Positions 36,901 to 44,910 are shown, counted from the stretch's first letter. The stretch: DNA of 64,000 bases from Cupriavidus necator (GCF_013141915.1 NZ_SROX01000011.1:62001-126000); one strand, 5' to 3'. Made by a program: numbers and translations. Notes: generated from the sequence alone by a model not told the origin.

Positions 36901-37419
36901 GAAGCGCTGCGGGAACACCGTGGCCCAGTGCTGCGCGGCGCGGCGCGCGCCTTCGGCATTGCCGTTGGCCAGCGCTATGCCGATATCGCCGCCCATCGCG
37001 CCCGACAGCGCGATCAGGCCCGTGGCCAGCGGCAGGTCATCCTCGCCCGGTTCCTGGAACCAGGCGGGATCGATCTCGGCGCGGCCGCGGTGCTGGTTGC
37101 CCAGCCATGCGCGCGACAGCAGCATGCACAGGTTCAGGTAGCCGCGGAGGTCCTGCACCAGCAGCAGCAGGCGCGCGGGCTTGTCGCGGTCCTCGGCGTT
37201 GGTCAGCCAGACGTCGGCCCCGACCACCGGCTTCACGCCCTTGCCGCGCGCTTCCTTGTAGTAGCGGATCAGGCCGAAGGCGTTGGCAAGGTCCGTCAGG
37301 GCGAGCGCGCCCATGCCATCGGCGGCGGCGGCCTTGACGGCGTCATCGAGACGGACGATGCCGTCGACGATGGAGTATTCGGAATGCAGGCGGAGGTGTA
37401 CGAAGCGGGGTGCAGACAT
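33907..37419 (-). CDS. dnaE: DNA polymerase III alpha subunit
   Basis: Replicative polymerase, 1170 residues. The N-terminal PHP domain begins VHLRLHSEYSIVDGIV. Catalytic aspartates lie in MPDFDIDF near residue 408 with the matching acidic motif later in the palm. The conserved GPGRGSGAGSLVAYALGITDLDPL block, a helix-hairpin-helix region and a C-terminal OB fold follow. Length indicates DnaE1, not the mutagenic DnaE2. The start MSAPRFVHL was chosen; MSPMSAPRF three codons upstream is equally possible. Confidence 0.96.
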   Translation of the reverse strand: MSAPRFVHLRLHSEYSIVDGIVRLDDAVKAAAADGMGALALTDLANAFGLIRYYKEARGKGVKPVVGADVWLTNAEDRDKPARLLLLVQDLRGYLNLCMLLSRAWLGNQHRGRAEIDPAWFQEPGEDDLPLATGLIALSGAMGGDIGIALANGNAEGARRAAQHWATVFPQRFYIELQRAGHAGTDAYVQQAVQLAASMQLPVVATHPVQFMTPDDFTAHEARVCIAEGELLANPRRTRRFTTDQYFKTQDEMCALFADIPTALENAVEIARRCNLTLELGKPRLPLFPTPDGMSLDDYLVFMAKEGLEKRLAVLFPDEAVREARRPEYYARLEFETGTIIKMGFPGYFLIVADFINWAKNNGVPVGPGRGSGAGSLVAYALGITDLDPLKYALLFERFLNPERVSMPDFDIDFCQHGRDRVITYVKEKYGKDAVSQIATFGTMAAKAAVRDVGRVLDLGYGFVDGIAKLIPFKPGKLVTIEEAKKEEPLLTERERNEEEVRQLLELAQRVEGMTRNVGMHAGGVLIAPGRLTDFCPLYTQGAQNDGMSGVVSQYDKDDVEAAGLVKFDFLGLTTLTILDWAERYIRRLDPSKADWNCSQIPLDDGPAFDILKTANTVAVFQLESRGMQGMLKDAKPDRFEDIIALVALYRPGPMDLIPSFCARKHGREKVEYPDPRVEPVLKETYGIMVYQEQVMQMAQIIGGYSLGGADLLRRAMGKKKPEEMAQHRVMFREGADKNGLSAQQADDIFDLMEKFAGYGFNKSHAAAYALLAYYTAWLKAHHPAEFMAANMSLAMDDTDKVKILYEDCKLNKLAVLPPDVNASEYRFAPTDPKTIRYGLGGIKGSGQGAIEDILRAREERPFTDLFDFCERVDRRQVNRRTIEALIRAGAFDSLNDNRAQLLASVPIAMEAAEQKAESANQVSLFDLMGDGGDAHRPELLDEPRWSPKRTLQEEKQALGYYFSGHLFDAYRDEVRRFNKGTLAALEKEVQGNGGGFGRDVRGKTIAGVISGMRTQMTQRGKMLIVTLDDGTGLVEMTVFNEVFDANRQMFREDELLIATGNARHDTFTGGVRFTAESVMDLVAARVRFASAVRLSMNGNSSTGMLRELLMPHLARASGVQGLPVRIRYEAKSASCEAMLGPDWQVVPSDEALTALRQVLSTDAVSTVYE

Positions 37420-37546
37420 GGGCGACATTGTACCGGCTCGGCCCGCAGGCATGCCGCCAATGTTGCGGGCCACCGGAGTTCGGGCAGCGTGGCGCAAAGC
37501 TGATCGGCGTGCCGGGAAATGCGCCACGCGAAGGGTGCGCGCACGC

Positions 37547-37552
37547 TATAAT
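37547..37552 (+). promoter_or_regulatory. -10 element of the trhO promoter
   Basis: A consensus TATAAT 74 bp before the trhO ATG, in the short gap between divergent dnaE and trhO. No good -35 box is visible at 16-18 bp spacing. Confidence 0.5.
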
Positions 37553-37626
37553 TTCGCCTTTCCAATCAGGCAGTTATCGCAAGCTGTCGGCGCCCTTCGG
37601 GGGCCGCCGCGCGGGCGCAGTCTCCC

Positions 37627-38475
37627 ATGCAGATCGTCAATATTTCCGCTTACAAGTTTGTCTCGCTGGACGACATCGAGACCCTGCGCCCGGCCATGCG
37701 CGAGCGCTGCGAGGCGGCAGGCCTGAAGGGCACGATCCTGCTCGCGCCGGAAGGCATCAACCTGTTCCTGGCCGGCCCGCGCGCCGCCATCGACGGCTTC
37801 ATGGCCTGGCTGCATGCCGATGCGCGCTTCGCCGATATCGCGCCCAAGGAAAGCCTGTCGGACAACCAGCCCTTCAAGCGCATGCTGGTGCGCGCCAAGA
37901 AGGAGATCATCACCATGAAGATGCCGCTGATCCGCCCCGAGGCAGGCCGCGCGCCGTCGGTGCGGCCGGTGGACCTGAAGCGCTGGCTCGACCAGGGGCA
38001 CGACGACGAAGGCCGTCCGGTGGTGATGCTCGATACACGCAATGATTTCGAGGTGGCGGTCGGCACGTTCGCCGACGCGGTCGAGTACGACATCGCCAGG
38101 TTCAGCGAATTTCCCGACGCCGTCGCGGCGAACAAGGCCGCGCTGGCGGGCAAGACCGTGGTGTCGTTCTGCACCGGCGGCATCCGCTGCGAGAAGGCCG
38201 CGATCCACATGCAAGAGGTTGGCGTCGAGCGCGTGTACCAGCTCGAGGGCGGCATCCTGAAGTACTTCGAGGAGGTCGGCGGCAGCCACTATCGTGGCGA
38301 CTGCTTCGTCTTCGACTACCGCACCGCGTTGAATCCCAGCCTGGAGCCGGCCGGACCAAAGCAATGCTTCGCCTGCCGCGCCGTGGTCACGCCCGAACAG
38401 CAGCAAAGCCCGCACTATGTGATCGGCAAGAGCTGCCCGCACTGCATCGGCGGCAAGGGCCAGGCCGCGGCCTGA
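37627..38475 (+). CDS. trhO: tRNA uridine 5-hydroxylase TrhO (rhodanese-like, UPF0176)
   Basis: 282 residues. It catalyses oxygen-dependent hydroxylation of U34, an early step toward cmo5U/mo5U in wobble tRNAs. An N-terminal ferredoxin-like domain is followed by a rhodanese domain with VSFCTGGIRCEKAA; the first Cys is residue 182. The C-terminal zinc-type CFACRAV ... SCPHC pairs are present. Length and motif match E. coli YceA/TrhO. It starts after a TATAAT box and converges with the Nudix gene after 17 bp. Confidence 0.9.
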   Translation: MQIVNISAYKFVSLDDIETLRPAMRERCEAAGLKGTILLAPEGINLFLAGPRAAIDGFMAWLHADARFADIAPKESLSDNQPFKRMLVRAKKEIITMKMPLIRPEAGRAPSVRPVDLKRWLDQGHDDEGRPVVMLDTRNDFEVAVGTFADAVEYDIARFSEFPDAVAANKAALAGKTVVSFCTGGIRCEKAAIHMQEVGVERVYQLEGGILKYFEEVGGSHYRGDCFVFDYRTALNPSLEPAGPKQCFACRAVVTPEQQQSPHYVIGKSCPHCIGGKGQAAA

Positions 38476-38492
38476 CGCTGATTCGCGGCGGC

Positions 38493-39173
38493 TCAGGCCG
38501 CCAGCAGGTGGTAGAGGTTGCGCAGCATGCCGGCGGTGGCACCCCAGATAAAGCGCTGGCCGCCGTTCTCGCGCGGATAGGGCATGGCGTAGAACATGCG
38601 CTCGCCGTCGACCCAGCGGAACAGGCGCCGCTCATGGTGGGACGGGTTCATCAGGAAGGCCAGCGGCACTTCAAAGACATCGGCCACTTCCGACGCGTCC
38701 GGGCGCAGCGTAAAGCCATCGCGCACCAGCCCCACCACCGGGCTCACGTGGAAGCCGGTGCCGGTGATGTAGTCCGGCAGCGCGCCCAGCACTTCGACAT
38801 AGTCGCGAGCCAGCCCCACTTCTTCTTCGGTTTCCCGTAGCGCCGTGTCGATGCGGCTAAGGTCCCAGGACTCCTGACGCCCGCCAGGGAAGCTGATCTG
38901 CCCGGGATGCGCGCTCAGGTTGGCATTGCGCTGCGTCAGCAGCACCGTCAGGCCATCGCGGCGCTCAACCAGCGGCACCAGCACGGCGGCGTCGCGAAGG
39001 CCGCGGCTGCGGTCATAGACGCGTGATTCATCGGTCAGTTCGGGCGCCCATGCCGGCGGCGCCTCGAACCGGTGCCGGATAAAATCCACGTGCAGGCGCG
39101 GCGCGCTCAGTGCGCCATTGCGCAGGTCGGTGTCGATGACGGGAAGGGATTCGGGGTCGAAAGCAGGACGCAT
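38493..39173 (-). CDS. Nudix hydrolase, CoA pyrophosphatase type
   Basis: 226 residues. The Nudix box reads GGRQESWDLSRIDTALRE followed by TEEEVGL. It is preceded by VLLTQRNANLSAHPGQISFPGG, the CoA-pyrophosphatase (NudL/PCD1) signature. It is likely to hydrolyse CoA or oxidised CoA to phosphopantetheine and 3',5'-ADP. The start MRPAFDPESLP at 39173 avoids a longer unconserved frame. It is in line with the rplS operon but separated from it by a terminator. Confidence 0.88.
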   Translation of the reverse strand: MRPAFDPESLPVIDTDLRNGALSAPRLHVDFIRHRFEAPPAWAPELTDESRVYDRSRGLRDAAVLVPLVERRDGLTVLLTQRNANLSAHPGQISFPGGRQESWDLSRIDTALRETEEEVGLARDYVEVLGALPDYITGTGFHVSPVVGLVRDGFTLRPDASEVADVFEVPLAFLMNPSHHERRLFRWVDGERMFYAMPYPRENGGQRFIWGATAGMLRNLYHLLAA

Positions 39174-39245
39174 AACATCGCAAGTATGACAGAAGCGCGC
39201 AATCTGGCGCCGCAGCAAAACGCCCGCCGTTGTCCGCCGCCCATG

Positions 39246-39271
39246 CAAAAAGGGCACCCTGGGGTGCCCTT
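39246..39271 (-). terminator. Terminator of the rpsP-rimM-trmD-rplS operon
   Basis: A stem of about 10 bp, AAGGGCACCC (39250-39259) / GGGTGCCCTT (39262-39271). Read leftward it is followed by a T-run (complement of the A-run 39247-39251). Confidence 0.85.
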
Positions 39272-39316
39272 CCTGAGGAAACGCCTGGCCGGGTTGCCCC
39301 GGCCGGCATGCCTGGT

Positions 39317-39709
39317 TTACTGCGCAGCCTTGGCAGCGACAGCAGCCTTCGACACCAGCTTTTCCTTGATACGCGCGGACTTGCCCGAACGCTGGCGCAG
39401 GTAGTACAGCTTCGCGCGACGCACGTCGCCGCGGCGCTTCACTTCGATGCCGGCGATCAGCGGCGAGTACAGCTGGAACGTACGTTCCACGCCTTCACCC
39501 GACGAAATCTTGCGCACGATGAAGGACGAGTTCAGGCCGCGGTTGCGCTTGGCAATCACGACGCCTTCGTAGGCCTGCACGCGCTTGCGGTTGCCTTCCA
39601 CCACGTTGACGCTGACGACGACGGTGTCGCCGGGCGCGAATGCGGGGATGGTCTTGTTCGCGGTCAGGCGCGCGATCTCTTCCTTCTCGATCTGTTCGAT
39701 GAGGTTCAT
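39317..39709 (-). CDS. rplS: 50S ribosomal protein L19
   Basis: 130 residues, located at the 30S-50S interface. The family core PGDTVVVSVNVVEGNRKRVQAYEGVVIAKRN and FIVRKISSGEGVERTF is intact. The C-terminus has an Ala/Lys-rich extension (KSARIKEKLVSKAAVAAKAAQ). The ATG at 39709 begins MNLIEQIEKEEI as expected. Last gene of the operon rpsP-rimM-trmD-rplS, ending at a strong terminator. Confidence 0.97.
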   Translation of the reverse strand: MNLIEQIEKEEIARLTANKTIPAFAPGDTVVVSVNVVEGNRKRVQAYEGVVIAKRNRGLNSSFIVRKISSGEGVERTFQLYSPLIAGIEVKRRGDVRRAKLYYLRQRSGKSARIKEKLVSKAAVAAKAAQ

Positions 39710-39783
39710 CGTTTCTTCTCCGTAACCATCGTGCCGACGTTGTATGCCCCAGGATGACCCGGGCCCCGGCAGAGGATGGGGTT

Positions 39784-40566
39784 TTACCTGGCGGGAGTTT
39801 CCCCCCGCCCTTCCTTCGCCGCCCATTCCGACAGGAATTTCTCGTCGGCGCGGGTCAGCAAACCTTGTTCGCGGGCTGCCTCGATCAGGTCGGGGCGCTT
39901 GCTCGCGGTATTGGCCAACGCCTGCTGGCGCCGCCATTTTTCAATCTCGGCATGATGGCCCCCAAGCAGGATGTCGGGGACCCGCACGCCTTCATACTCT
40001 TCCGGCCGGGTGTAATGCGGGCAATCCAGCAGGCCATTGACAAAGCTGTCTTGCACCGCCGACTGCGCATCGCCCAGCACGCCGGGCAAGTGGCGCACCA
40101 CCGCGTCGATCAGCGCCATCGCCGGCAGTTCGCCGCCCGACAGCACAAAATCGCCGAGGCTGATTTCCTCGTCCACGCGACGGTCGATCAGCCGCTGGTC
40201 GATCGCCTCGTAGCGGCCGCACAGCAACACCAGCCCCGGCCGCTGGGCCAGCTCCATGACCTTGGCATGCGTCAGCGTCTTGCCCTGCGGCGACATCAGC
40301 ACCACATGCGGTGTCGATACGCCGGCTTGCGCCTGCGCCGCCACCGCGGCATCGATCGCGTCATCCAGCGGCTTGGCCAGCATCACCATGCCGGGGCCGC
40401 CGCCATACGGCCGATCATCGATGGTGCGGTAGTTGTCGACCGTGAAATCGCGCGGATTCCAGCTGCGCAACGCATACCGCTGCTGCTTGGCGGCACGGCT
40501 GGTGATGCCCCAGTCGGTCAGCGCGCGAAACATCTCGGGAAACAGCGTGATCACATCGAACTGCAT
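39784..40566 (-). CDS. trmD: tRNA (guanine-37-N1)-methyltransferase
   Basis: SPOUT methyltransferase of 260 residues modifying G37 next to the anticodon and preventing frameshifts. Motifs present: MQFDVITLFPEMF, DDRPYGGGPGMVM, LLCGRYEAIDQR and SLGDFVLSGGELPAM with HYTRPEEYEG after it. The MQFDVI start is nine codons inside the longest frame and fits the family. It lies between rimM (42 bp) and rplS (74 bp). Confidence 0.97.
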   Translation of the reverse strand: MQFDVITLFPEMFRALTDWGITSRAAKQQRYALRSWNPRDFTVDNYRTIDDRPYGGGPGMVMLAKPLDDAIDAAVAAQAQAGVSTPHVVLMSPQGKTLTHAKVMELAQRPGLVLLCGRYEAIDQRLIDRRVDEEISLGDFVLSGGELPAMALIDAVVRHLPGVLGDAQSAVQDSFVNGLLDCPHYTRPEEYEGVRVPDILLGGHHAEIEKWRRQQALANTASKRPDLIEAAREQGLLTRADEKFLSEWAAKEGRGETPAR

Positions 40567-40608
40567 CCGCTCTCTCCCATCCTTATCCCGCATCTACGCA
40601 GGCACCGC

Positions 40609-41277
40609 TCAGTAATCGAGCCCCCAGTCCACCACGATGCGCTTGCCGGCGGTATCCACCGTGCGCAGGAACGCGTCGACAAATGGAATCAGCCGTTCGC
40701 CGGCCTTGCCGTCAGGCTGCACGAAGGCAACCTGCAGGATCTGGTGGGCACCGTTGTCGATCAGCCCGGACACCTCGCCCAGCAACTCGCCTTGCTCGTT
40801 GCTGACGCTGCAGCCGATCAGGTCGACCCAGTAGAACTCGTCTTCTTCCGGCGCCGGAAAATCCGCGCGCCGGATCCACACACGACGGCCCCGCAGCGCT
40901 TCCGCAAGATTGCGGTCGGCCACGCCGGCAGCCTGCGCCACCACGGTGCCGCTGTGCTCGCGCGACTGCGCGATCTTTACGCAAAGTGGCTCGGCCCGCG
41001 CCGCGTCGGCCACCACCAGCCCAGCCTGGGGCGGGGGCAGCAGCCACCAGCGGCGGGCATGCAGCAGCGCCGACGCATCGTCGGCATGCGGCTGGACCTT
41101 GACCCAGCCACGGATGCCATAGGCAGCGCTGACATAGCCGACTTCCACCAAGTCTTCAGGCAGGGGCTCGGCATACAGCAGCGCCGCGGGCAGCTTGACC
41201 TGCTTGGCTGGCTCGGCCCGCGGCCGGTTCAGCGGCAGCTTGGACGGCCGCGGGGCGCCCTGCTTTAGTTCAGTCAC
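40609..41277 (-). CDS. rimM: 16S rRNA processing protein RimM
   Basis: 222 residues, assembly factor for the 30S head. The N-terminal barrel begins VEVGYVSAAYGIRGWVKVQPH and the PRC-barrel includes DEFYWVDLIGCSVSNEQGELLGEV. About 40 N-terminal residues precede the usual start, as often seen in related betaproteobacteria. An internal start at the conserved domain is less likely because no Met is present there. It is the second gene of the operon, 64 bp after rpsP. Confidence 0.95.
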   Translation of the reverse strand: MTELKQGAPRPSKLPLNRPRAEPAKQVKLPAALLYAEPLPEDLVEVGYVSAAYGIRGWVKVQPHADDASALLHARRWWLLPPPQAGLVVADAARAEPLCVKIAQSREHSGTVVAQAAGVADRNLAEALRGRRVWIRRADFPAPEEDEFYWVDLIGCSVSNEQGELLGEVSGLIDNGAHQILQVAFVQPDGKAGERLIPFVDAFLRTVDTAGKRIVVDWGLDY

Positions 41278-41341
41278 GTGTGCGCGTGTACCAATACAAA
41301 CGCGCCCCGCCGGCTAAGGCAGGGCGCGTTGCAAGCGGCAA

Positions 41342-41593
41342 TCAGGCGGCAGCCTTGGCGCCTTGCTTGACCAGGCGGGCAACGGTCGGCGACAGCTGGG
41401 CGCCAACACCTTGCCAGTAGGCCAGGCGGTCTTGCGCCAGGCGCAGGCCTTCTTCACCTTCGGTTGCCAGCGGGTTGTAGAAACCAACGCGCTCGATGAA
41501 ACGACCATCGCGACGATTGCGCGAGTCGGTGGCGACGATGTTGAAGAACGGGCGCTTCTTGCTGCCGCCGCGAGCCAGACGGATAACGACCAT
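41342..41593 (-). CDS. rpsP: 30S ribosomal protein S16
   Basis: 83 residues, the family length. The start MVVIRLARGGSKKRPFFNIVATDSR and the FYNPLA motif are diagnostic. First gene of the rpsP-rimM-trmD-rplS operon, with a good promoter 56-84 bp upstream. The C-terminal KQGAKAAA tail is short and Ala/Lys-rich. Confidence 0.97.
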   Translation of the reverse strand: MVVIRLARGGSKKRPFFNIVATDSRNRRDGRFIERVGFYNPLATEGEEGLRLAQDRLAYWQGVGAQLSPTVARLVKQGAKAAA

Positions 41594-41648
41594 GGAATGA
41601 TTCCTCAGAAAACGGGGTGTTCAAGGGCGTTCGAACACGAAACGCAAG

Positions 41649-41677
41649 AGTATAGCCCAATTCCCGAGGCCAAACAA
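41649..41677 (-). promoter_or_regulatory. Promoter of the rpsP operon
   Basis: Read leftward: -35 TTGTTT (41677-41672), a 17-bp spacer, -10 TATACT (41654-41649). It lies 56 bp before the rpsP ATG. Confidence 0.7.
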
Positions 41678-41745
41678 ACACTTAGGCGGTTGACGCGTGA
41701 ACGCGGCGCAGGCATCGTGGCAAAAACCGCGACAGGAGGCCTCAC

Positions 41746-42867
41746 ATGCGCCCCGCTCTGCACTTCATGGCTGGCATCGTACCGCGTATGCTACTCCTGG
41801 TCATGACACTGGGAAGCCAGCTCGCCCTGGCCGCGCTGCCGCTGGACCAACTGCGCCTGCCGCCCGGCTTCCGCATCGAGGTGCTGACCGACGACGTGCC
41901 GGGCGCGCGCGCCATGGCGATGTCGCCGTCCGGCACGCTCTTCGTGGGATCGGGCGGCGAAGGCAAGCTCTATGCGGTCAGCGATGCGCTCGGCACACGC
42001 CCGCGGGTGCGCACTGTGGCCACCGGATTGCGCAATCCGCTTGGCGTGGCATTCCATGACGGCAGCCTTTATGCGTCTTCGGTATCGAAGATCGTGCGGC
42101 TCGACCAGATCGAGGCCCGCCTGGACCAGCCGCCCGCACCCACGGTGGTGAGCGACCGCTTCCCCTCGGACGGCCACCACGGCGGCAAATTCATCGGATT
42201 CGGCCCTGACGGCTACCTGTACGTGGCCACCGGCGCGCCCTGCAACGTCTGCGCGCCGGACGAAAGCCGCTATGCCAACATCGCCCGGATGAAGCCCGAC
42301 GGCACCGGCCTGCAGGTGGTGGCGCGCGGCGTGCGCAATACCGTCGGCTTCGACTGGCACCCCGCCACACGCGAACTGTGGTTTACCGACAATGGCCGCG
42401 ACCGCATGGGCGACGACGTGCCCGACGACGAACTGAACCGCGTCACCGCGTCCGGCCAGCATTTCGGCTACCCGTACTGCCATGCCGGCAACGTTGCCGA
42501 TCCGGAATATGGCAGCAAGCGGCCCTGCTCCGAGTTCGTGCCGCCCGTGGCCCGGCTGGGCGCGCATGTCGCCGCGCTGGGCATGCGCTTTTACACCGGC
42601 ACGCAATTCCCGCCGGACTACCGCAACAACGTCTTCATTGCCGAACATGGCAGCTGGGACCGCAGCGAGCCGTCCGGCTACCGCGTGGTCCGCGTGGTGC
42701 TGGACAGCGCCGGCAAGGCCGTGCGCCAGGAGGTCTTCGCACAGGGCTGGCTGCGCGGCGGCAGGCCCTGGGGTCGGCCGGCCGATGTCCTGGTCGCGCC
42801 GGACGGCTCGCTGCTGGTTAGCGACGACCATGCCGGGGCGATTTACCGCATCCGCTACCAGCCCTGA
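41746..42867 (+). CDS. Exported PQQ-dependent sugar (sorbosone-type) dehydrogenase
   Basis: 373 residues with a signal peptide (about 1-29, MLLLVMTLGSQLALA). It forms a six-bladed beta-propeller of the soluble glucose/sorbosone dehydrogenase type. Visible family blocks are LPPGFRIEVLTDDVPGARAMA, HHGGKFIGFGPDGYLYVATGAPCNVC, FTDNGRDRMGDDVPDDELN and FIAEHGSWDRS. The substrate is unknown; sorbosone is the family name only. A GGAGG stretch lies just upstream of the ATG. It is divergent from the rpsP operon and ends at a terminator. Confidence 0.85.
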   Translation: MRPALHFMAGIVPRMLLLVMTLGSQLALAALPLDQLRLPPGFRIEVLTDDVPGARAMAMSPSGTLFVGSGGEGKLYAVSDALGTRPRVRTVATGLRNPLGVAFHDGSLYASSVSKIVRLDQIEARLDQPPAPTVVSDRFPSDGHHGGKFIGFGPDGYLYVATGAPCNVCAPDESRYANIARMKPDGTGLQVVARGVRNTVGFDWHPATRELWFTDNGRDRMGDDVPDDELNRVTASGQHFGYPYCHAGNVADPEYGSKRPCSEFVPPVARLGAHVAALGMRFYTGTQFPPDYRNNVFIAEHGSWDRSEPSGYRVVRVVLDSAGKAVRQEVFAQGWLRGGRPWGRPADVLVAPDGSLLVSDDHAGAIYRIRYQP

Positions 42868-42877
42868 ATCTGGCTGG

Positions 42878-42899
42878 AAGCCCCGCGTGGCGGGGCTTT
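42878..42899 (+). terminator. Terminator after the sugar dehydrogenase gene
   Basis: A 9-bp stem AAGCCCCGC / GCGGGGCTT with loop GTG, then a short T-run, 11 bp after the stop codon. Confidence 0.8.
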
Positions 42900-43020
42900 G
42901 TGCGAGCGAAACAATCCGTTACACCGGTAACGGGATTGGCATAGGCGCCCCGATGCCCCATGCGTACCATGAACCCATCTTCCAACAGCAACACAGCGCG
43001 ACAGGACCCTGGGAATCTGC

Positions 43021-43416
43021 ATGCTCACCCGCTCTCTCCTGCGCGACCTGGTGGCTGGCATCCTGGTGGCCTCGGGCCTGGTCGGCGCGGTAGCCACCGG
43101 CCATGCCCAGGTCGCGTTCTGGCAACAAGTCCGTGCCGACGGCCGGCCCGCCCGGATCCAGGCAGGCGATGGGTGGCAAATGGCCAGCGTGCGGGCCGAA
43201 AGCCGTGAACACGTGCAGGCGCAGATCGACCGCATGGAGGCGCGCGCCAGGGCCGACGACCGCCTTAGCGGCCGCCGCGCCGCGCTGGCCGGCAACCGCG
43301 AAGACAATCGCGGCCGCGGCCAGGAGCGCAACCCCGCCAATGAAGCCCGCAACGAACCCCGTCAGGGGCCCGCCGGTCCCGGCTGGCAGGCGCGCGGCCG
43401 CGACAACGGCCGCTGA
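43021..43416 (+). CDS. Exported Arg/Gly/Asn-rich protein of unknown function
   Basis: 131 residues, unrecognised. The signal peptide (about 1-29, ending VATGHAQ) is followed by a short folded-looking part (VAFWQQVRADGRPARIQAGDGWQMASVRAESREHVQAQIDRM is one continuous helix-prone stretch). The last 60 residues are low-complexity and very rich in Arg, Gly, Asn and Ala. The ATG has no strong ribosome-binding site. It could be an adhesive or nucleic-acid-binding secreted protein; nothing in the neighbourhood decides this. Confidence 0.55.
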   Translation: MLTRSLLRDLVAGILVASGLVGAVATGHAQVAFWQQVRADGRPARIQAGDGWQMASVRAESREHVQAQIDRMEARARADDRLSGRRAALAGNREDNRGRGQERNPANEARNEPRQGPAGPGWQARGRDNGR

Positions 43417-43674
43417 TCGCCGCTGACACTGCTGCGGCGGCCATCCCCACCAGCGCCCCGCCGTTAATACAGCGCTCCGCGCCCTGCGGAACTCCACCCC
43501 CGCCGGGCCTGTCTCTACTTAAGTGTGTGCCCCGATTCCGGGCCGCGCACAGGCTGCCGCCCGGCGCTGTCCGGGGCTCACAGCGTGCCGTCTAGTGCAG
43601 ACGGCAATCGAACTGACCTGCCTCTGCCCGACACCTCCTGCCGGACCCGACCAAGACAGCCCGGGCGCAGCCTC

Positions 43675-43693
43675 CAGAATGACAATAATTCTG
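43675..43693. promoter_or_regulatory. Fur-box-like inverted repeat
   Basis: CAGAATGACAATAATTCTG: arms CAGAAT/ATTCTG around GACAATA. It matches 13 of 19 positions of the classical Fur consensus. It lies 11 bp before the ATG of a 52-residue membrane protein and partly overlaps its ribosome-binding region, where a repressor could also block initiation. Confidence 0.4.
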
Positions 43694-43704
43694 TGAGGTT
43701 TGTC

Positions 43705-43863
43705 ATGTCACCCCTGCTTAGCGACCTGGCCGAACATGCGGGCCAGCTATCGCTGTCCATCCTCTTCATGGGCATCCTGACCCTGGTTCTCTACAGCGAA
43801 ACCCATATCAGCGAGCACGCGTCCGCCTTGGTACGCAGCCTGCTCTCCGGCGGCTGGCATTAG
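43705..43863 (+). CDS. 52-residue single-helix membrane protein
   Basis: Unrecognised small protein. One central membrane helix (about residues 13-32, GQLSLSILFMGILTLVLYS) is flanked by polar ends, with three His in the second half (HISEHAS ... GGWH). The ATG at 43705 follows GAGG at about seven bases and is preferred to a longer frame without coding character. The upstream Fur-box-like dyad suggests iron- or metal-linked control, which is inference. It could be a regulator of a larger membrane complex. Confidence 0.6.
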   Translation: MSPLLSDLAEHAGQLSLSILFMGILTLVLYSETHISEHASALVRSLLSGGWH

Positions 43864-44010
43864 CGCCGCCGCCTGCGCCTTTTGACGCACCTCCCTTCCC
43901 TGCGCTGACTGCCGGCGTACAATGTGGGCCGGCCGGCTAACCGTGCGCCGCCGCCTCTGCGCCGGCGCACCGCCGGCCTGCATTCCTAGGCCAGCAACCT
44001 GATCCCGACC

Positions 44011-44502
44011 ATGCCCGCAGTCACGCCAGCCCGCCACGCCTCTCCGCTCGTCGCGCCATCCGCGCGCGGCAAATCGAAGCTGCTGACCGTGGCGCTGGCC
44101 TTCCTGCTCGGCAGCCTGGGCGCGCATCGCTTCTACCTCGGCGGCGTGCGCGACCGGTATGGCTGGGCGCACCTGATGGCGCTGCTGGCGGGCGCCATCG
44201 GCGTCGCCTCCATGGCGACCGGCGCCGGCACACCCGCACTGAACTGGACCTTTGCCGTGGCCGGCGGGGTGTCTGTCATCAGCGCCTTCCTGGCGGCAAT
44301 CGTCTACGGGCTGCGTCCGGACGACAAGTGGGACGCCCGCTTCAACCCGCATGGCCAGCCCACGCGCTCAGGCTGGCCGGTGGTGATCCTGGTGATCCTG
44401 TCGCTGCTGATCGGTACCGGCTTGCTGATGGCGGGGCTGGCCATCAGCTTCCAGACCTTCTTCGAAGCGCAGGTCGAGGCCGCGCGCGAACTGTCGCAGT
44501 AG
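44011..44502 (+). CDS. TM2-domain membrane protein
   Basis: 163 residues. A TM2-type segment is visible: KSKLLTVALAFLLGSLGAHRFYLGG with the polar DR-type turn, then further helices (LMALLAGAIGVASMA, AGGVSVISAFLAAIVYGL, VVILVILSLLIGTGLLMAG). This gives about four membrane spans. TM2 proteins are widespread and their function is unclear. A TACAAT -10-like box lies at 43918-43923. No operon partner is evident. Confidence 0.8.
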   Translation: MPAVTPARHASPLVAPSARGKSKLLTVALAFLLGSLGAHRFYLGGVRDRYGWAHLMALLAGAIGVASMATGAGTPALNWTFAVAGGVSVISAFLAAIVYGLRPDDKWDARFNPHGQPTRSGWPVVILVILSLLIGTGLLMAGLAISFQTFFEAQVEAARELSQ

Positions 44503-44670
44503 GCACACGCCGGCTGCCACCATCTTCAGCATGCTTGTGCGCGATCAAGGCGGCCGCAATCGCCGGTTTCGCTTTCGGACAATTCGCCCATACTGGTAGA
44601 GCCGTCCGATCCTGGCGGCACGACGCGCGGCGAGGCCACGGCCAGGCAGCGCAAAGGAGCAAGAATCGAC

Positions 44671-44910
44671 ATGTCAAGCTATGAGGAAGGACGCCTGGCG
44701 GCGATCGCCGTCCGGCTGGCGCTGTCCTCGGGACTGCCGCCATCGAGCGCCAAAGCCGCGCTGGAGCTTGCCAGCAGCATGATCGGCGACCAGATGGCCA
44801 CTGCAGCGGCCCTGAAGACTCAGAAAAGCGAACCCTGCGGATCGTCCTTGCCGCTGGGGCCCGCCGCGGGCGGGCGAAACCGCGAAGTATCCAGTTCAAA
44901 CCGGTTGTAG
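44671..44910 (+). CDS. Possible small protein overlapping a convergent gene
   Basis: 79 residues starting MSSYEEGRLAAIAVRLALSS after AAAGGAGC, 12 bases upstream. The first 50 residues look like an ordinary amphipathic helical protein. The last 30 are encoded antisense to the 3' end of the radical SAM gene (90-bp overlap) and look like read-through. No family was recognised. The good start region favours a real gene; the overlap and loose spacing argue against it. Confidence 0.4.
   Translation: MSSYEEGRLAAIAVRLALSSGLPPSSAKAALELASSMIGDQMATAAALKTQKSEPCGSSLPLGPAAGGRNREVSSSNRL

Noticed and set aside
34081..37503. A 1140-codon open frame on the + strand
   Set aside because: It is antisense to dnaE and has the His/Gln/Arg/Val-rich composition produced by the reverse complement of G+C-rich codons. 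No family motifs are visible.
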